This document shows, one piece after another, positions 11,984 through 23,155 of a stretch of DNA of 64,000 nt. Numbering within the stretch: position 1 is the first letter of the stretch; each line of letters begins with the position of its first letter. The stretch is from Gnetum montanum. Its lineage: Eukaryota; Streptophyta; Gnetopsida; Gnetales; Gnetaceae. The notes under the pieces are model-generated. The model was not told where the DNA came from. It was given only the letters and a program-made list of their open reading frames with translations, and ran no database searches. The stretch spans positions 597,942 to 661,941 of the forward strand of contig MNCI01033465.1 in NCBI GenBank assembly GCA_015680685.1, read 5' to 3'. The position numbers and the translations under genes were made by a program.

Positions 11984-12795
11984 TGATGAGCGGCGAGGTA
12001 CCCCTATGCCCACCCATACGAATACGAGTGTTCACGCACGATCCGGTCGAACTCCGTGGACAGGCTAGTTGTGGTATCTAGATCGTTACATGTTGATTGC
12101 AGTTTGCTGTCTTCCCACCTGGACTAGTATTTACTTTATCACATATGGTTTAGTCCAAAGTGAGGCGTATGATGTGATCCTAAATTAATGCTACTCCTAG
12201 AGACAATGGAAGATAATATTAATTAAACTAATGAGCAATAGGAAATGAAGTCTAAGCTAGCCTAAGTGAGATGANTAGGCGTAGATCCTAGGTACGTTGC
12301 TGGGTTACCAAGTAGTCACACTTAAATGTTCGTGATTAAGTCGTACCCATTCCACATTTAACAATAAGAATAGTAAATGATGATAAATAAATATTAACTA
12401 AGAAAGCAATAAATAACAAAAAAAATTAACAATTAAGCTAAACAATTAAATTAAGTGAATGCTGCAATGATGAAGTAATCTTGATCTTTATTGCCGATCA
12501 TGTGCGTGTCCAAGTACGTCACACTCGAATAAAGGTTCTGTACAATTACAAGCATCACACTGCGGGCATGCACTGCGAAAATAATCTAACTTCTACAGAA
12601 ACAAACTAAAAGAGTCTAGCTACAAATGACAAAAGGATTCTAAATGAGGTGGAGGGCCCTCTTATTTATAACTTGGGATAGGTGGCTGCGTAAATGGGGC
12701 CTCGTCGACGTAGCAACGCTGCATCAACGCAGCCATGTATACTAGGCCGCGTATACACGGCCCAGTCGATGCATCAACTGATTAGCGCTTCATCA
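11984..12795 (-). mobile_element. Solo LTR with TATGC target-site duplication
   Basis: An 812 bp LTR reading TGATGAG at the left and TTCATCA at the right. It is flanked by the same five bases, TATGC, at 11,979-11,983 and 12,796-12,800. No internal region remains, so it is a solo LTR, as left by recombination between two LTRs. A TATAAATA box lies on the minus strand at 12,663-12,670, so the LTR is oriented minus. The U3 (right of the TATA) holds GTCGACG, GCATCAACGC and GTATAC motifs. It keeps many more CpG sites than its surroundings and sits inside the older Athila-like pol, so it is comparatively young. Same family as 16,088-16,964, 41,497-42,347, 46,496-47,486 and 59,633-60,571. Confidence 0.9.
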
Positions 12796-12800
12796 TATGC

Positions 12801-13600
12801 CATGAACATAGGCATAAGTTAAGATCTCAGTAGGTTCTATGCAAAGTGTGCTACTCTCAAAATTAGCTATTAGCCACTAGGTGGCCTCCTATTTTATGGT
12901 TGCTATGTACATGCACCTTTAAATATCTGCCTCATTTGCACATTGTTTGCATGTAGAAATGGATGGTCTTTTCATAGACCAGAGTTTTTGCACACAGTCG
13001 CACCTTGTACCACTATATGTGATGCATAGAAATTTCTTCTTCTTGATCTTTTTAAATGTAATTTCTTTAAAAATTTCTAGAAAAGGTTCTCTGATGTCCA
13101 TTCATGCATCAATAGTGCTAAACCAAGCCATTTCCATAGTGATTGGAAAGTTCCCCTTGTAGTTCTCAACTTTGATTACTAGGAAATTGAGCTGATAAGA
13201 CCAACCATAGATAGTATTTATAATATCTTCTACCAATCCTAATGAAATACTGATGGACTGGTTTGTCAATGCTAAATAGATGTTGCTCTTCTTTAGAGGA
13301 GGAAAGTTCTAGGCATTGTACATTCTATGAGAAATTAGATTAACTCCAAAATCTAAGTCAAGAATAGCCTTGTATGGATCATTCCTAGCAATCTACAAAT
13401 AGATGAGAGGACTTCCAAAATTAGATCTTTTCCTAGGAATGTTTCCAACCTTGATCTAATCAGATATAGCATGGGTTAACATTACTGTGTAGATCTTGGA
13501 AGGTGTTTGATTTAAAAGGCTCTCAAAAGGAATGGATGCAGAGGATAAAGGAGATATAGGGTGACCAACCACATAAGTAGGTGAAAGTTTAGTAGGGCTA
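12801..13600 (-). pseudogene. Protease and linker of Athila-like element 1
   Basis: On the minus strand the aspartic protease signature reads AILDLDFGVNLIS at 13,325-13,380. In active family members this is close to ALLDLGASVNL, so the usual G after DL is D here. The rest up to the solo LTR is the protease-RT linker and is badly broken. Protease would cut the Gag-Pol polyprotein. Confidence 0.55.
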
Positions 13601-15460
13601 TTGGTTTAGAAGCATGGTCTTTTACAAAATCTTGGTTCTGAACCACTTAGCTGAGGAGTCGATTTTAAGTTAACAACCCTTGTAGCATTACGTTATTGAA
13701 GATGGGATAGAAGCTCACCTTACATGGATGGATCAGGTGGTAATTGAGTTAAGGGTGGAGGATCATGTGTTGAAGGATGAGGAGGATGATAAGGATATGG
13801 GGTTTTCCCTCTAGTAGATGGAGAATGAGTTCTATGATACTCTAGAGGGTAGTAGTAATGCTAAAAAGGAGTGTGACTAGAAGAGTCAAATGGAGACATT
13901 GGTTGTTGAACATAGCACCCATATGGATCTAGCTACTTGTAAGGATACTACTATCTTGGTGGTGGCATCACCCATGACTATGGGTGCTGTTACTACTGGT
14001 ACTACTCATATGGCTGTGGTGGAGCTCCACCTAGGTAATAAGCCTATTGTTGTTGGTGGAACTATCTTGGGTTTCCTTAAGGATAAGGAAACCTTCTGGG
14101 TGCTTACCTTTATGCTAGTTTAGGATTTAGAGCATACACTCCAAATTCCTATAAGTATGACATAATAGGAAAACATCCCTTAGGATGTTCATATTGGTAG
14201 ATGTTACATCCATCATCATGATCTGATTTTGACTCCACAACCTCTTCTACTATAGTAGCTTTGCCCTTACCCCTTTGGTAGGCATGTTTAGCTTCTTTTT
14301 TCCTCTTGCAGTCATGATTACTACTTTTTTCTTTGGATTCTTTTGCAATTTTCATAGTAATTTGGAATTTTTCATCCAAAGAGTTTCATAATTTATCAAC
14401 CTTGGTTGATATATTGGAAATAGATTTTTGAATTGGCCAAGTTTTTCACTACACCACCTCATCAAGTGGTGCCTCCTCATTGTCACAAAATTAGACCTTC
14501 CTTTTTTTGATGAAAGGATCCTAGTTATACTCCTCAGCACTTTCCCATTTTCTCAACTCTCCTTCTTCTTTTGCTACTTGCTCTATCAGCCTTTGGATCT
14601 AATGGGTTCTAAGTTCTAATAATCTTCCTTGGACATAGACCCAAAGAATTATTCTTGTTTCTAATCTGAGTCCATCTATGTGGTGAAGTTATTCTTGCTA
14701 AGAATAACCATGGCTAGGGCATCAGTGTATGAGAGAATAGTATCTACCCATGCTGACATCTAAGGGTGCATGTGTTTCATGCTTCCATCCTTTGATCTAC
14801 CTTCTAAAATTAGACACTTGGAAGTACATCTAATATTTATTATTGAACAACTCTAGCATTGTACTCCACCTGTGGATGGATTCTAGCTTCAAGGACCGAT
14901 ACTAGCTTTTTTCTTCCTTGATGAGTGTCTTAGGAAATAGCTTTAATTTATGTCAATAATTTTCAATATTCTCAAAGGCACAAGCATCATGAAAGGATTG
15001 AGTATGTGTTTGTAGATTATAGTTATATATCCCCTCAAATCTGGGGATATTGTTTGTGTCAAGTCACTTGATCTGATTATCTTTGATATGCTTGGTTGGA
15101 ATTTTTATTGCCTCTGTAATATTCAACATGCTTTGAGTTGCTGACAAAGGCTTATTATCATCATTATTTTGATGATGCCTATGATGTTCTTTGCTACCCT
15201 TTGTTCATGACAGGCCCAATGATCATTATTGTCCTGTTATTCACCTTCATCATGATTATCCTTTCTATGGTATCTATCAAAACTAGAAGAGGAAGAAGAA
15301 GATGCAGACAAAGAGGATGAAGAGGGAGGAGGACTACCACCACCCTAGTATCTACCACCTCCTCTATGCTTTTCATGACCACATTCATTAGCTTTCTTGT
15401 CATTTTGATGCCTGCCCGAGTCCCTACCTTGACTCCCACTTTTGCCTGAACCTGAATTGT
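13601..15460 (-). pseudogene. gag: Gag of Athila-like element 1, decayed
   Basis: Minus-strand gag remnant. A zinc-knuckle-like motif at 14,175-14,212 reads C..Y...HPKGC, with the second Cys replaced by Tyr. A basic KESKEKSSNHDCKRKKEAK segment follows on from residue-rich K/E. At 15,190-15,440 there is a Ser-rich plus R/H/D-rich stretch. The corresponding R/D/H-rich region occurs in the second Athila-like element at 30,850-31,280. Many stops and shifts are present. Open stretches on the plus strand here (for example 13,890-14,123) are antisense shadows. Confidence 0.5.
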
Positions 15461-16068
15461 TGATAGTGGACTTCAGATTTAGGTACAAGCCTCCATCATC
15501 AATGTTATGGGATGGAGAATCTTCATGTTGAGAATCCCTAGAGGGATTATCCTCATTGTCATTTTGGTTGAGTAGGAAGAAGGGATTGGTGAACTATTTT
15601 CCCTTCATCGCTTCATGATGCTTTGCCTAGTGTCAATCTCTTTTGTGTTGTGTTTCAATGGGACAGTAGTCTTGGTAGTCATGGTCATGTACAACATACT
15701 CTTCTTGAAGATCTTGGTCCTCCTGAGAGTTTGGAGCAGCATCCCAGGAACAAATCAATCAAGAGACAATATAATGTTGCCCTTCATATCTCGCCACCAC
15801 AATTATTCATCCTAATGCAGGATGAAGGTGAAGTCAAGTACATACTCATCTAGATGAATATATACCACCCTACATTCTTGAGGCACTATTGGCTTAGTAT
15901 CATCATGCCTATGAGAAGAAGAAATTTTGCAATTATAATAAGATATCAATGTGCTTAAATTATTATATTTATTTTTAGAATGATTTTGACCTTAGGGTTC
16001 ATCCAATGATGTTAATGATTTTCGCTATGCCTAGATAGCACATGTTTCAAAAAAAAAAAAAAAAAGAG

Positions 16069-16086
16069 TCCCTAGCAACAACGCCA
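16069..16086 (-). promoter_or_regulatory. Primer-binding site, tRNA-Asp type
   Basis: Right after the LTR end on the minus strand, with one spacer base, the sequence is TGGCGTTGTTGCTAGGGA. Plant tRNA-Asp ends in a sequence whose complement is TGGCGCCGTTGCCGGGGA; the site matches it with three C-to-T changes. It fixes the orientation of the element and the LTR boundary at 16,088. A poly-A/T tract (16,049-16,065) follows it in the leader. Confidence 0.8.
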
Positions 16087-16087
16087 A

Positions 16088-16964
16088 TGATGAGTAGTGA
16101 ATAACCCTATGATCAACCGTATAAATCACTAAGCATTCATGTGTGATCCAATTGAATTCTATGGACCCTTTGTCTTTCGGTACATTAGCCTCTAGGAAGT
16201 GGAACTAGCCTTGACAATCATTCATTGTCTTCTTAATTAAAAGTGTGATATGCAAAGGTATGGTTAAGTGCAATTGAGGCATATGATTTTTATTATTTCT
16301 ATGTTTTATGTTTTGGGTGCTTAAAATAAAGGATGAAAACAATAAAGTAATTTAGTTGTTAATTTAATGTAACTAACTAACCAATATATAACTAATCCTA
16401 ACATAAGCATTTGGTCTCACTTTCCATACACATCCTGAACACATAAAATGCTACTAGGTTACCAAGAATTAAGCATTATTGGGATAACCAAGCATCATGC
16501 GTATGCTTAAAGTGGTCATACTTATGTGCTTAATTAATTGCTATTTAATCTAGCTTAATTATGTAAAAGCATTAAATAAAATTACTGAAAACATTGGATG
16601 CATGAAGAATATATTTAATCTAGCCAAAGGGCTATAAGGTTTATTAGAAAACTTGTATTTATTGCAGCACACATTGTTGTGCTTAGGTATAATAGTGCAC
16701 AAATAAAGATTTATACACTGAATAACTTTTACTATGGGCATTTGGGAAAATATTCTAACTTTGGGGAAGAAAAATTACAAGATCTTTGCTACACTATGAT
16801 AGGATATTTTCCATAAACATAGTGGATCAGAATTTATTTATAGGCAAAAATAGACACTACGTTGACAAGGTCATGTCAATGCATCAAATCATGCGTCGAC
16901 AAGGCCTAGTCGATGAGGCTTAGTCGACGAGGCCCAGTTGATGTAGCCAATTTATGATTCATCA
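16088..16964 (-). mobile_element. 5' LTR of Athila-like element 1
   Basis: 877 bp with TGATGAG at the left end and TTCATCA at the right. A minus-strand TATAAATA box lies at 16,835-16,842. The U3 carries GTCGAC and GTCGATG repeats, and R-U5 matches the solo LTR at 11,984. The primer-binding site next to its left end shows that the internal region lies to the left. It cuts the gag fragment at 16,965-17,231 in its coding sequence, so it inserted there. I could not find the other end of the insertion, so a target-site duplication cannot be shown. Confidence 0.8.
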
Positions 16965-17231
16965 CTTCCTGTTGTCATGAATGATCTCATACTTATGTTT
17001 GGATTCTACCTCCACCCATGGGATGAGCAAGGCTACCTAGATTTTGGCATAGATGAAATTATAATAATTTTCATCAATGACAGAAAAATCTAGGCTTTGC
17101 CCCCTTAGCCTAAGAAATTTCCTATGCTTGACTATGGTAGGGTCCTTTGGGTCATAGACCCTTACAACATCTTGGTTAGATGCCATGTTAGTTAGGTTGA
17201 GGGACAAGACAGTTGACTGGTTGAAAGACAT
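16965..17231 (-). pseudogene. gag: Tat-family gag N-terminus, copy 2
   Basis: Minus-strand ORF starting at 17,231 with MSFNQST. It contains VYDPKDPTIV, RLRGQSLDFS, YNFIYAKI and then, after one stop, a KYEIIHDNRK block. It aligns codon by codon with 5,812-6,290, where the first Q codon has become a TAG stop. The coding sequence ends abruptly at 16,964 because the Athila-like 5' LTR is inserted there. Upstream on its strand lie a leader and the LTR at 18,143-19,248, so it is the start of a Tat element. Confidence 0.6.
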
Positions 17232-18142
17232 GTTTAGTAGTCTAAATTTGGTTTAACAAAATATATAATTAATTATTTAAATGAAAATTATAGCAAAGGA
17301 AATTGTTCAATATGTAAATAGTTATGGCTACAAAATGGTGTAAACTAAAACTACAAGTGTGATGCACATTGCAATGGCAGCGATGTGTATTGCACTTAGA
17401 AAAGTTTGAAAACCTTTTTTTGATGTTAAAAGGGATCAAGTATGCTAGATTTACTAGTAGGATCTATGTTAAAGTGAGGAAATGCTTGTCTTTCCTTGCA
17501 AGACTATGCTAATGATACCCCTCTTGGAAAAATACACTGGTTTTAGAAAAGTGAATGTGTAATGTTGGTTTTCATAGTATTACACTGGGGTATTGGAGAA
17601 GACTACATTGGTCTTTCAACAAGATTTCATAGTAGAAAGTGTATATGGGTGGAGCAGAACTATGTTGGTCCTTAGAACACCCCAAATGTAGGTTTTAATA
17701 AGAAAAAATTATAGGTTTGAGTGCTAACCATGCTAGATTCAAAGAGTTTGGCAACTATTGTGAAAATTTGATAGAAACCCAAATCACCCACAACAAATAC
17801 GTTGGGTATTAGTTGCAAGGAATTGAACACCAACGTTGAGTTTATTGGAAAATTTCATAGTAAAAGGGTTTGAGTGGTTGTGGTAGAATAGCACTAACCT
17901 TTGGAACACACAAAGGCCATTTTGATTGTCAACCATGTTGGCCCTACAAAGTACAACAATTGCTGTGAGAGACTTACATATGCCTAGCTCACCTACAACA
18001 ACTATGCTAGGTATCAATTGCATGGAGTTGAGTACCAATGTTGGATTTAATGGTAGACACTTACAGGTTTTTGAGTTCAAAATGTTTGAAAAAGGTTTGG
18101 ACTAAGAATTCGAGTGGAGGCCCTCCTTCTAGCACTAGAATA
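17232..18142 (-). repeat. Leader with a 205-bp tandem duplication
   Basis: Non-coding leader between the gag start and the LTR. A segment beginning 'caacaaatacgttgggtat' at 17,791 recurs, diverged, as 'caacaactatgctaggtat' at 17,996, a period of 205 bp. Each copy also holds 'gaattgaacaccaacgttg' or its counterpart. It may belong to the LTR itself rather than the leader. Confidence 0.45.
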
Positions 18143-19248
18143 CTATTGCACCTGAAAAATTTGATTGCTAGAAAAACTAAAAGTCTCAAGTGTGGAAACA
18201 TTTTTGACCTTGAATCGCAAGGGCCTTTGAGAAAGAGGATCTAAGGTGCCCTAGACAATTTGGTCGATCATCTAGGGACTTGAGAAATGTAAATGAAGGA
18301 AAATGAAATTTTAGATTTGAATGAAAAATAAACACAGAAATTAAAACTTGAAATGAATTCTACACAATGAATGAATTGTAAACTTTATTAAAATAGTAAT
18401 ATGCTTAAAGTATAAAGTTTAAAGGAATACAAATTGTGTGCTCAAATGCACAAGAAGCTTGCTTGGATGAAGCTTGAAGCCTGTTGGAGTTGGTAGGTTG
18501 TGTTCTATAGTTAAGCTCCATGATCCAAGTACTTCCCAACTCCATTCACTAAGAACTCCTTGCTAGTTTTCACTTGAATTTGCAACTTTGATTATCAATA
18601 GCACTAGTAGTGTTGTTTTGACTCTTGTAGAAATTGTACTATGTTGAGAGTCTCTGATGCTCAGGTAGATATTAGTATGGTCCAAAAGTCTTGCAAATGC
18701 CAAATGGGTTAAAAATGATTAAGGTTGCAAAAAATGTTCAAAACCTAAATAATGTGTTCAAGTTTGGCTTTTATAGGCTTCAAGATTGTTGATGACTAAA
18801 CCTTTTTCTAGGAATTGTTGAAATTTGTTGGGAAATACGGTGACTATGTTGGCTATGTGAAGATTGCTAAGAATTTGTGATGACTATGCTGGTCATGCTA
18901 CAACTATTGGAAATTGTGATGACTATGTTGGCCATTGCTAGGAAAATGAAAACCCAACAATTTAATGCTGGGTGTGTGAAGCTTAAGCATAGTCAAGGCC
19001 ATAACCACCATAAAACCCATGAAAATGCCAAATTTGGTAGCCCCCAAGGCATTTTCAGCCTTCCCAAGTCCAAATATAGACATGACATTACTTTTCCCAC
19101 TTGGGAAATGAGGCAATAACAAATTATGAGGCATTTTTCAACCTCAAAAAGCTAAAGTATGTAAGATTACAGCTCATGAGCCACAATTCTTACATTTAAA
19201 ATAAAATCTTACCTCAAGTTGGGTGATGAAGGTTTACAAGTTACAACA
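18143..19248 (-). mobile_element. Tat-family LTR, copy 2
   Basis: About 1.1 kb. The right end reads 'gttacaacatgaattttc' and the left end fades at about 18,143 ('attgcacctgaaaaat'). It shares the 'gctagaaaaact', 'ctagggactt' and 'catgaaaatgccaaatttgg' blocks with the other family members. Inside are repeated 'gatgactatgctggtc' and 'gatgactatgttggcc' units near 18,840-18,930. It is in inverted orientation to the LTR at 21,239-22,608. Its left side leads to the gag at 17,231, so it acts as a 5' LTR, yet internal-type sequence also lies on its right. Confidence 0.6.
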
Positions 19249-19740
19249 TGAATTTTCTCAGTGGTGTTTTAGCCAGCTATATGTCATTTACCTTGCTTTG
19301 TTTAGACTTGTTCCCACTATGTTTTGGCCTTACTTAACCTTATTTCACATGATTTTATACCATTTTCATGTCACTTGATCCCCATTTTCATTATTTTTAC
19401 ATTATTTGGCTTTATTTGATCATAATTCTACATTATTTGGCATCATTTGGACCTTGGTTGAGTTGATTTGACATCATTTGATGCCATTTGACATCACCAA
19501 GGCCTTACTTAACCTTGTTTAATACCATTTTATGTGGTTTTGACCTTCATATAACCCTATCCTACATCATTTGGCCTTTTTTTCACCCTGTTTGCCTTAA
19601 TCTACCCCTAGTGACCTCCATTAGCAATGTTTTAATCTTTTTTAGAATTAATTTAAAATTTTTTCACCCAAATATGATTTATTATTAGAGTATTTTATAT
19701 TGTTTTGACATTATTTAGCTATTTTATTACATAGGTGCCA
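19249..19740 (-). repeat. Degenerate repeat built on (T)CAAATGATG
   Basis: Low-complexity sequence made of short, decayed units such as 'catcatttgacatcat' and 'ttaaccttatttca'. It matches, in reverse complement, 47,690-48,150, including the edge sequence 'aagtctataat' / 'gacttgttcccactatg'. It probably belongs to the 3' untranslated part of a Tat element. Confidence 0.5.
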
Positions 19741-21238
19741 CTTGATGTGCTTATGTTGTCATGCAGGATTAAGCTAGAAGGATAAGGAAGCAAATTTGAA
19801 TAGCCTTAAAGCCTAGATAGGACCCTTCTCATGATGGTGTTAGACCAAGTTGACCTTAAAATATCCAAACCTTAAGCTCTAAAACCATTCTATTATACAA
19901 CCATAATACCTTGAAGTAGCCTCATGACCATTAACCTTGAAGCCAAAAACATTACGAACAGTTCCCTTGGTTGAAATTTTGGATGGTAAGGAGAAAAATA
20001 CATCAAGCCCAATTCCTAATTAGAACTTAAATCTACTCAAGGTATCATCAAATCCTTTCAATGCAACATTAAAGTTATCACATAGCCTTGATTGCATCTA
20101 ACACTTACATGCTTGATTTTAGTGTTATTTAACATTATTGATAGGTTTGGGTGATAACTATTCTAGCCCACAACAAGCGAGCCTACATGCTCTCTCTCTC
20201 CCTCTCTATCTCTCTCTATTTGGCATAATGAATGAACTACAAATTTTGTAAATTTGATGCACGTCACACAGATCTCTCTCTATGTTGTAATGATAGTGAT
20301 ATATGGTGGCATGGTTTGCTGGTTTTCTCATATAGCCCTATGCAATGCATTGTAATGACATGTTTTCTTTTTCTTGTTTTCTTGTTGTCTTGGACTTGTG
20401 CTTATAGGATGAAGCTTAGAAGTCATCATAGAGATGTAACTCATTATGGAAACAAGTTACCACATGACCTTGATGCATAATATTTGGTAAGCTTGTCTTG
20501 CCATACCAAGAGTGCTTGACCCACATTACTACCATTACCCCTTTTGAATCACAATCCCATATCCCAATTTATAACCTTCCTTACCATTAATAACAATGAT
20601 GATAGATGTCTAACACTCATGCATTGTGGCCATGCGACATCTTTTTTGTTATGCTCCACCATCAAGTTCGTTGGATGTAACACATCTTATTCAACAAGAA
20701 AACCAAATTCAATTTGGCCTTGGCAATGAAACCCAATGAAGGTTTCACCTCGTAAAAAAATGGAAGAAAATCTCCAAGAAGCCAAAAGGTCAATGAAGCC
20801 TAAGAGATAGATTAATGGCTCCAAACAAGAAAAGGAAAAATCCTAACAATCAAAGAAACCTTGGAGTGGAGTGTGGTTTCTCAGAAACATTACTAAGTGA
20901 ACAACACTTTGAAGCATGAAGTGTGAAGACCACATCAATTATCCAAAGTGTCACTACCATAATGTAACCATGATGTCAACATTTGGAATTTGCTATTAAT
21001 CCCTATGACCACTTCATCATGACCAAATATAGCCTTTAACCTCTATTGCCTCATCACAATCCTATCTCATCATCACAAGCACTATTTGGCATGGTTTGAT
21101 AGCTAAAAAATCAAGTGTAGAGAGGAAATGTTAATGATGGACCTATGGTGGTGTTTTGTATTCTTTAATAATGTCTCTTAGGTCAATCCTCCAAACATCA
21201 ATAAAGAAGGACAAATGAAACACTACCAAGAAAATTCA
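19741..21238 (+). other. 3' UTR-like internal region of a Tat element
   Basis: No gene. The part from about 20,190 to 21,238 aligns in reverse complement with 35,824-36,840, which lies between a Tat LTR and Tat integrase. It is therefore the 3' untranslated region leading to the LTR at 21,239. Shared landmarks are 'ggaggattgacc..agagac', 'ttgcataat...tgaac' and 'atagccctatgcaatg'. A (CT)n tract is at 20,190-20,218; in the other copy it survives only as 'agagagagatag'. The left part (19,741-20,190) holds nothing I recognise. Confidence 0.5.
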
Positions 21239-22608
21239 TGTTGTAACATTTTGGCATTATGATGTTCACCATTAAACTTGAGGCCAAATTCTATTGTAAA
21301 ATGTAAGGTTTGTAGTTCATGAGTTGTAATCTCACACATTTCAACTTTTTGAGGCTAAAAAAAATGCCTGACAAGTTATTATAGTCTCACTTCCTAGGTG
21401 GAAAAATTCATGTCATGTCTATATTTGGGCTTGGGAAGGCTAAAAATGTCTTGGGATTGCCAAATTTGATGTTTTCATGGGTTTTATATTGGTTAAAGCT
21501 AAAACTATGTTGGAAACACTTACATCTAGCTTGGTTCTAGCTTAGTCCCACTATGGATAAGGCTTCCTAGATGGCCAACATACTTCTAGTGTAGTCCTAG
21601 CATGGATGAGGCTTCCTAGCTAGTCAACATACTTCTAACATAGTCCCAACGTGGATGGGGCTTCCTAGCTAGCCAACTTAGTTCCAATATAGTCCCAGCA
21701 TGGATGAAGGCTTTCTAGTTAGCCAATGTAGTTCTAGCATAGTCTCAGCATGGATGCCATAATGCTAGTGTGGTTTTACAAGGTCACCATACTTGCCATA
21801 GTTTTAGCATGGATCCCGCAAGGCCAGTGTTGTTGGTGAAGAAAACATAGTTCCCAAAAGTTTTTTTTATTATCTATGGCATTTAGTGTAATGTTGATGG
21901 CCTAGGTGCATCAAAACTTATCATAAATGAAAAACTACACTAGAAATAATAACTTGCCACACTTGCAAATTACATCAATTTTGTCAGAAATCATGGTAAA
22001 AAAATTGTAGCAACAAATTGAACACCATTAATATATTTAAATCAAATTCCAACATTTTGAAAGGAATTTTTGATAAACTAGCAATTGGTTGAGCATTGGA
22101 GACTCTTAGTACATTTCCTAGCAGTAAAAAGTCAAGCACTTATCCACCATTTTCAACCAATGTAGTATATCCACATCTAAGAACCAACAAGGAGTTCTTG
22201 GAAGTTGGAGCTTGGAAGCACTTGGATTGTGCAACTGATTATAGGACACAAATTGCCAATTTTACTAAACTTTACATACCATTCAGATAACTCCTTGTGC
22301 ATCTAGTCATACACTTGTACACTTTGAAAGTTTTCTCTTGTAATATTTTTACTCATTTAATAAAAATTAGTAATTCATTCATCTATGCAAGTTTATTCCA
22401 AATTTAAATTTTGTGCTTTTTCTTAGATTACATATGCATTCTTTGTTAAATTATATTGCACTGTTTACACTTTCTAAGTTCCTGGGTGATCGAAAAGACC
22501 ATCTAGGATGCCTTGGATTCTCTTTCTCAAAGGTCCTTGGTATCCAAGGTTAAATTGTTTCACTTGGAATTTTTGATTTTCTAGAAAATGAAGTTTTTAG
22601 GTGTTACA
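21239..22608 (+). mobile_element. Tat-family LTR, copy 3, with a 49-bp array
   Basis: 1,370 bp, from TGTTGTAAC to GGTGTTACA. The 3' UTR-like region lies directly to its left, so it is a 3' LTR in plus orientation. It carries a tandem array (see next entry). There is no matching five-base duplication around it, as expected if it is one end of a longer element. It faces copy 2 in inverted orientation, about 2 kb apart. Confidence 0.7.
21535..21765 (+). repeat. 49-bp tandem array inside the LTR
   Basis: Four full units and one partial begin at 21,535, 21,584, 21,633, 21,682 and 21,732. Core motifs are TAGTCCCAGCATGGATG and CTAGCTAGCCAACATA. Units differ from each other by several substitutions. 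Confidence 0.85.
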
Positions 22609-22961
22609 CTTAGAATATGCAAGAAGGGATGATTAGTCTCTCCCTTGTTTTGTGTCATCCAACTTTCATTACTTACCATCTTGGTTGTAAAAATCTATGT
22701 TCGCATGACCTCTAAGCTATCATTATAAATACCTTAGGTCAAACTTATAAAGGTTTCTTCAAGATAGATGCTCGTAATTACAATGTATTCTTTCATTGAG
22801 AGTATTATAAGAATAATAAAACCTACTTATTATATAATGACATCATTTGGGAATAGGGACATGATAATTACATAGTAAGCTATACAAATTGCTTCTTCCA
22901 AAAATGTTTTAGGTAGCTAATAAAACATCATTTTTCAAGTGTGCTAGGTGGTTGTGATATC
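22609..22961. other. No gene; flank of the Tat LTR
   Basis: AT-rich sequence right of the LTR end. I see no coding sequence or repeat in it. Confidence 0.4.
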
Positions 22962-23155
22962 ATAGATGCTACATCACATCTACATCAATGTATCCTTGTC
23001 AATGCATTTCAATTGGCTGCTACATTATAGATGTTACGTTGCATCTGCATCGATGCATCCTTGTCAATGCATATTAGTTGGCTACTACATTGTAGATGTT
23101 ATATCGCATATGCTATATTGTAGATGCTATGTCACATCTGCTATAACTTAGCTAC
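22962..23155 (+). repeat. 65/66-bp tandem repeat
   Basis: Units start at 22,962 and 23,027 (full), then 23,092 and 23,120 (partial). The core is 'tagatg.tac....catctgcatc', followed by 'atgcatccttgtcaatgca' and 'ttggctactacatt'. A 61-codon open stretch over it is only a product of the repeat. Confidence 0.75.

Noticed and set aside
15138-15320. Hydrophobic plus-strand open frame
   Set aside because: Antisense of the equivalent gag segment in Athila-like element 1.
20190-20218. (CT)n microsatellite as a separate finding
   Set aside because: Ordinary simple repeat within a Tat 3' UTR; recorded in that feature only.
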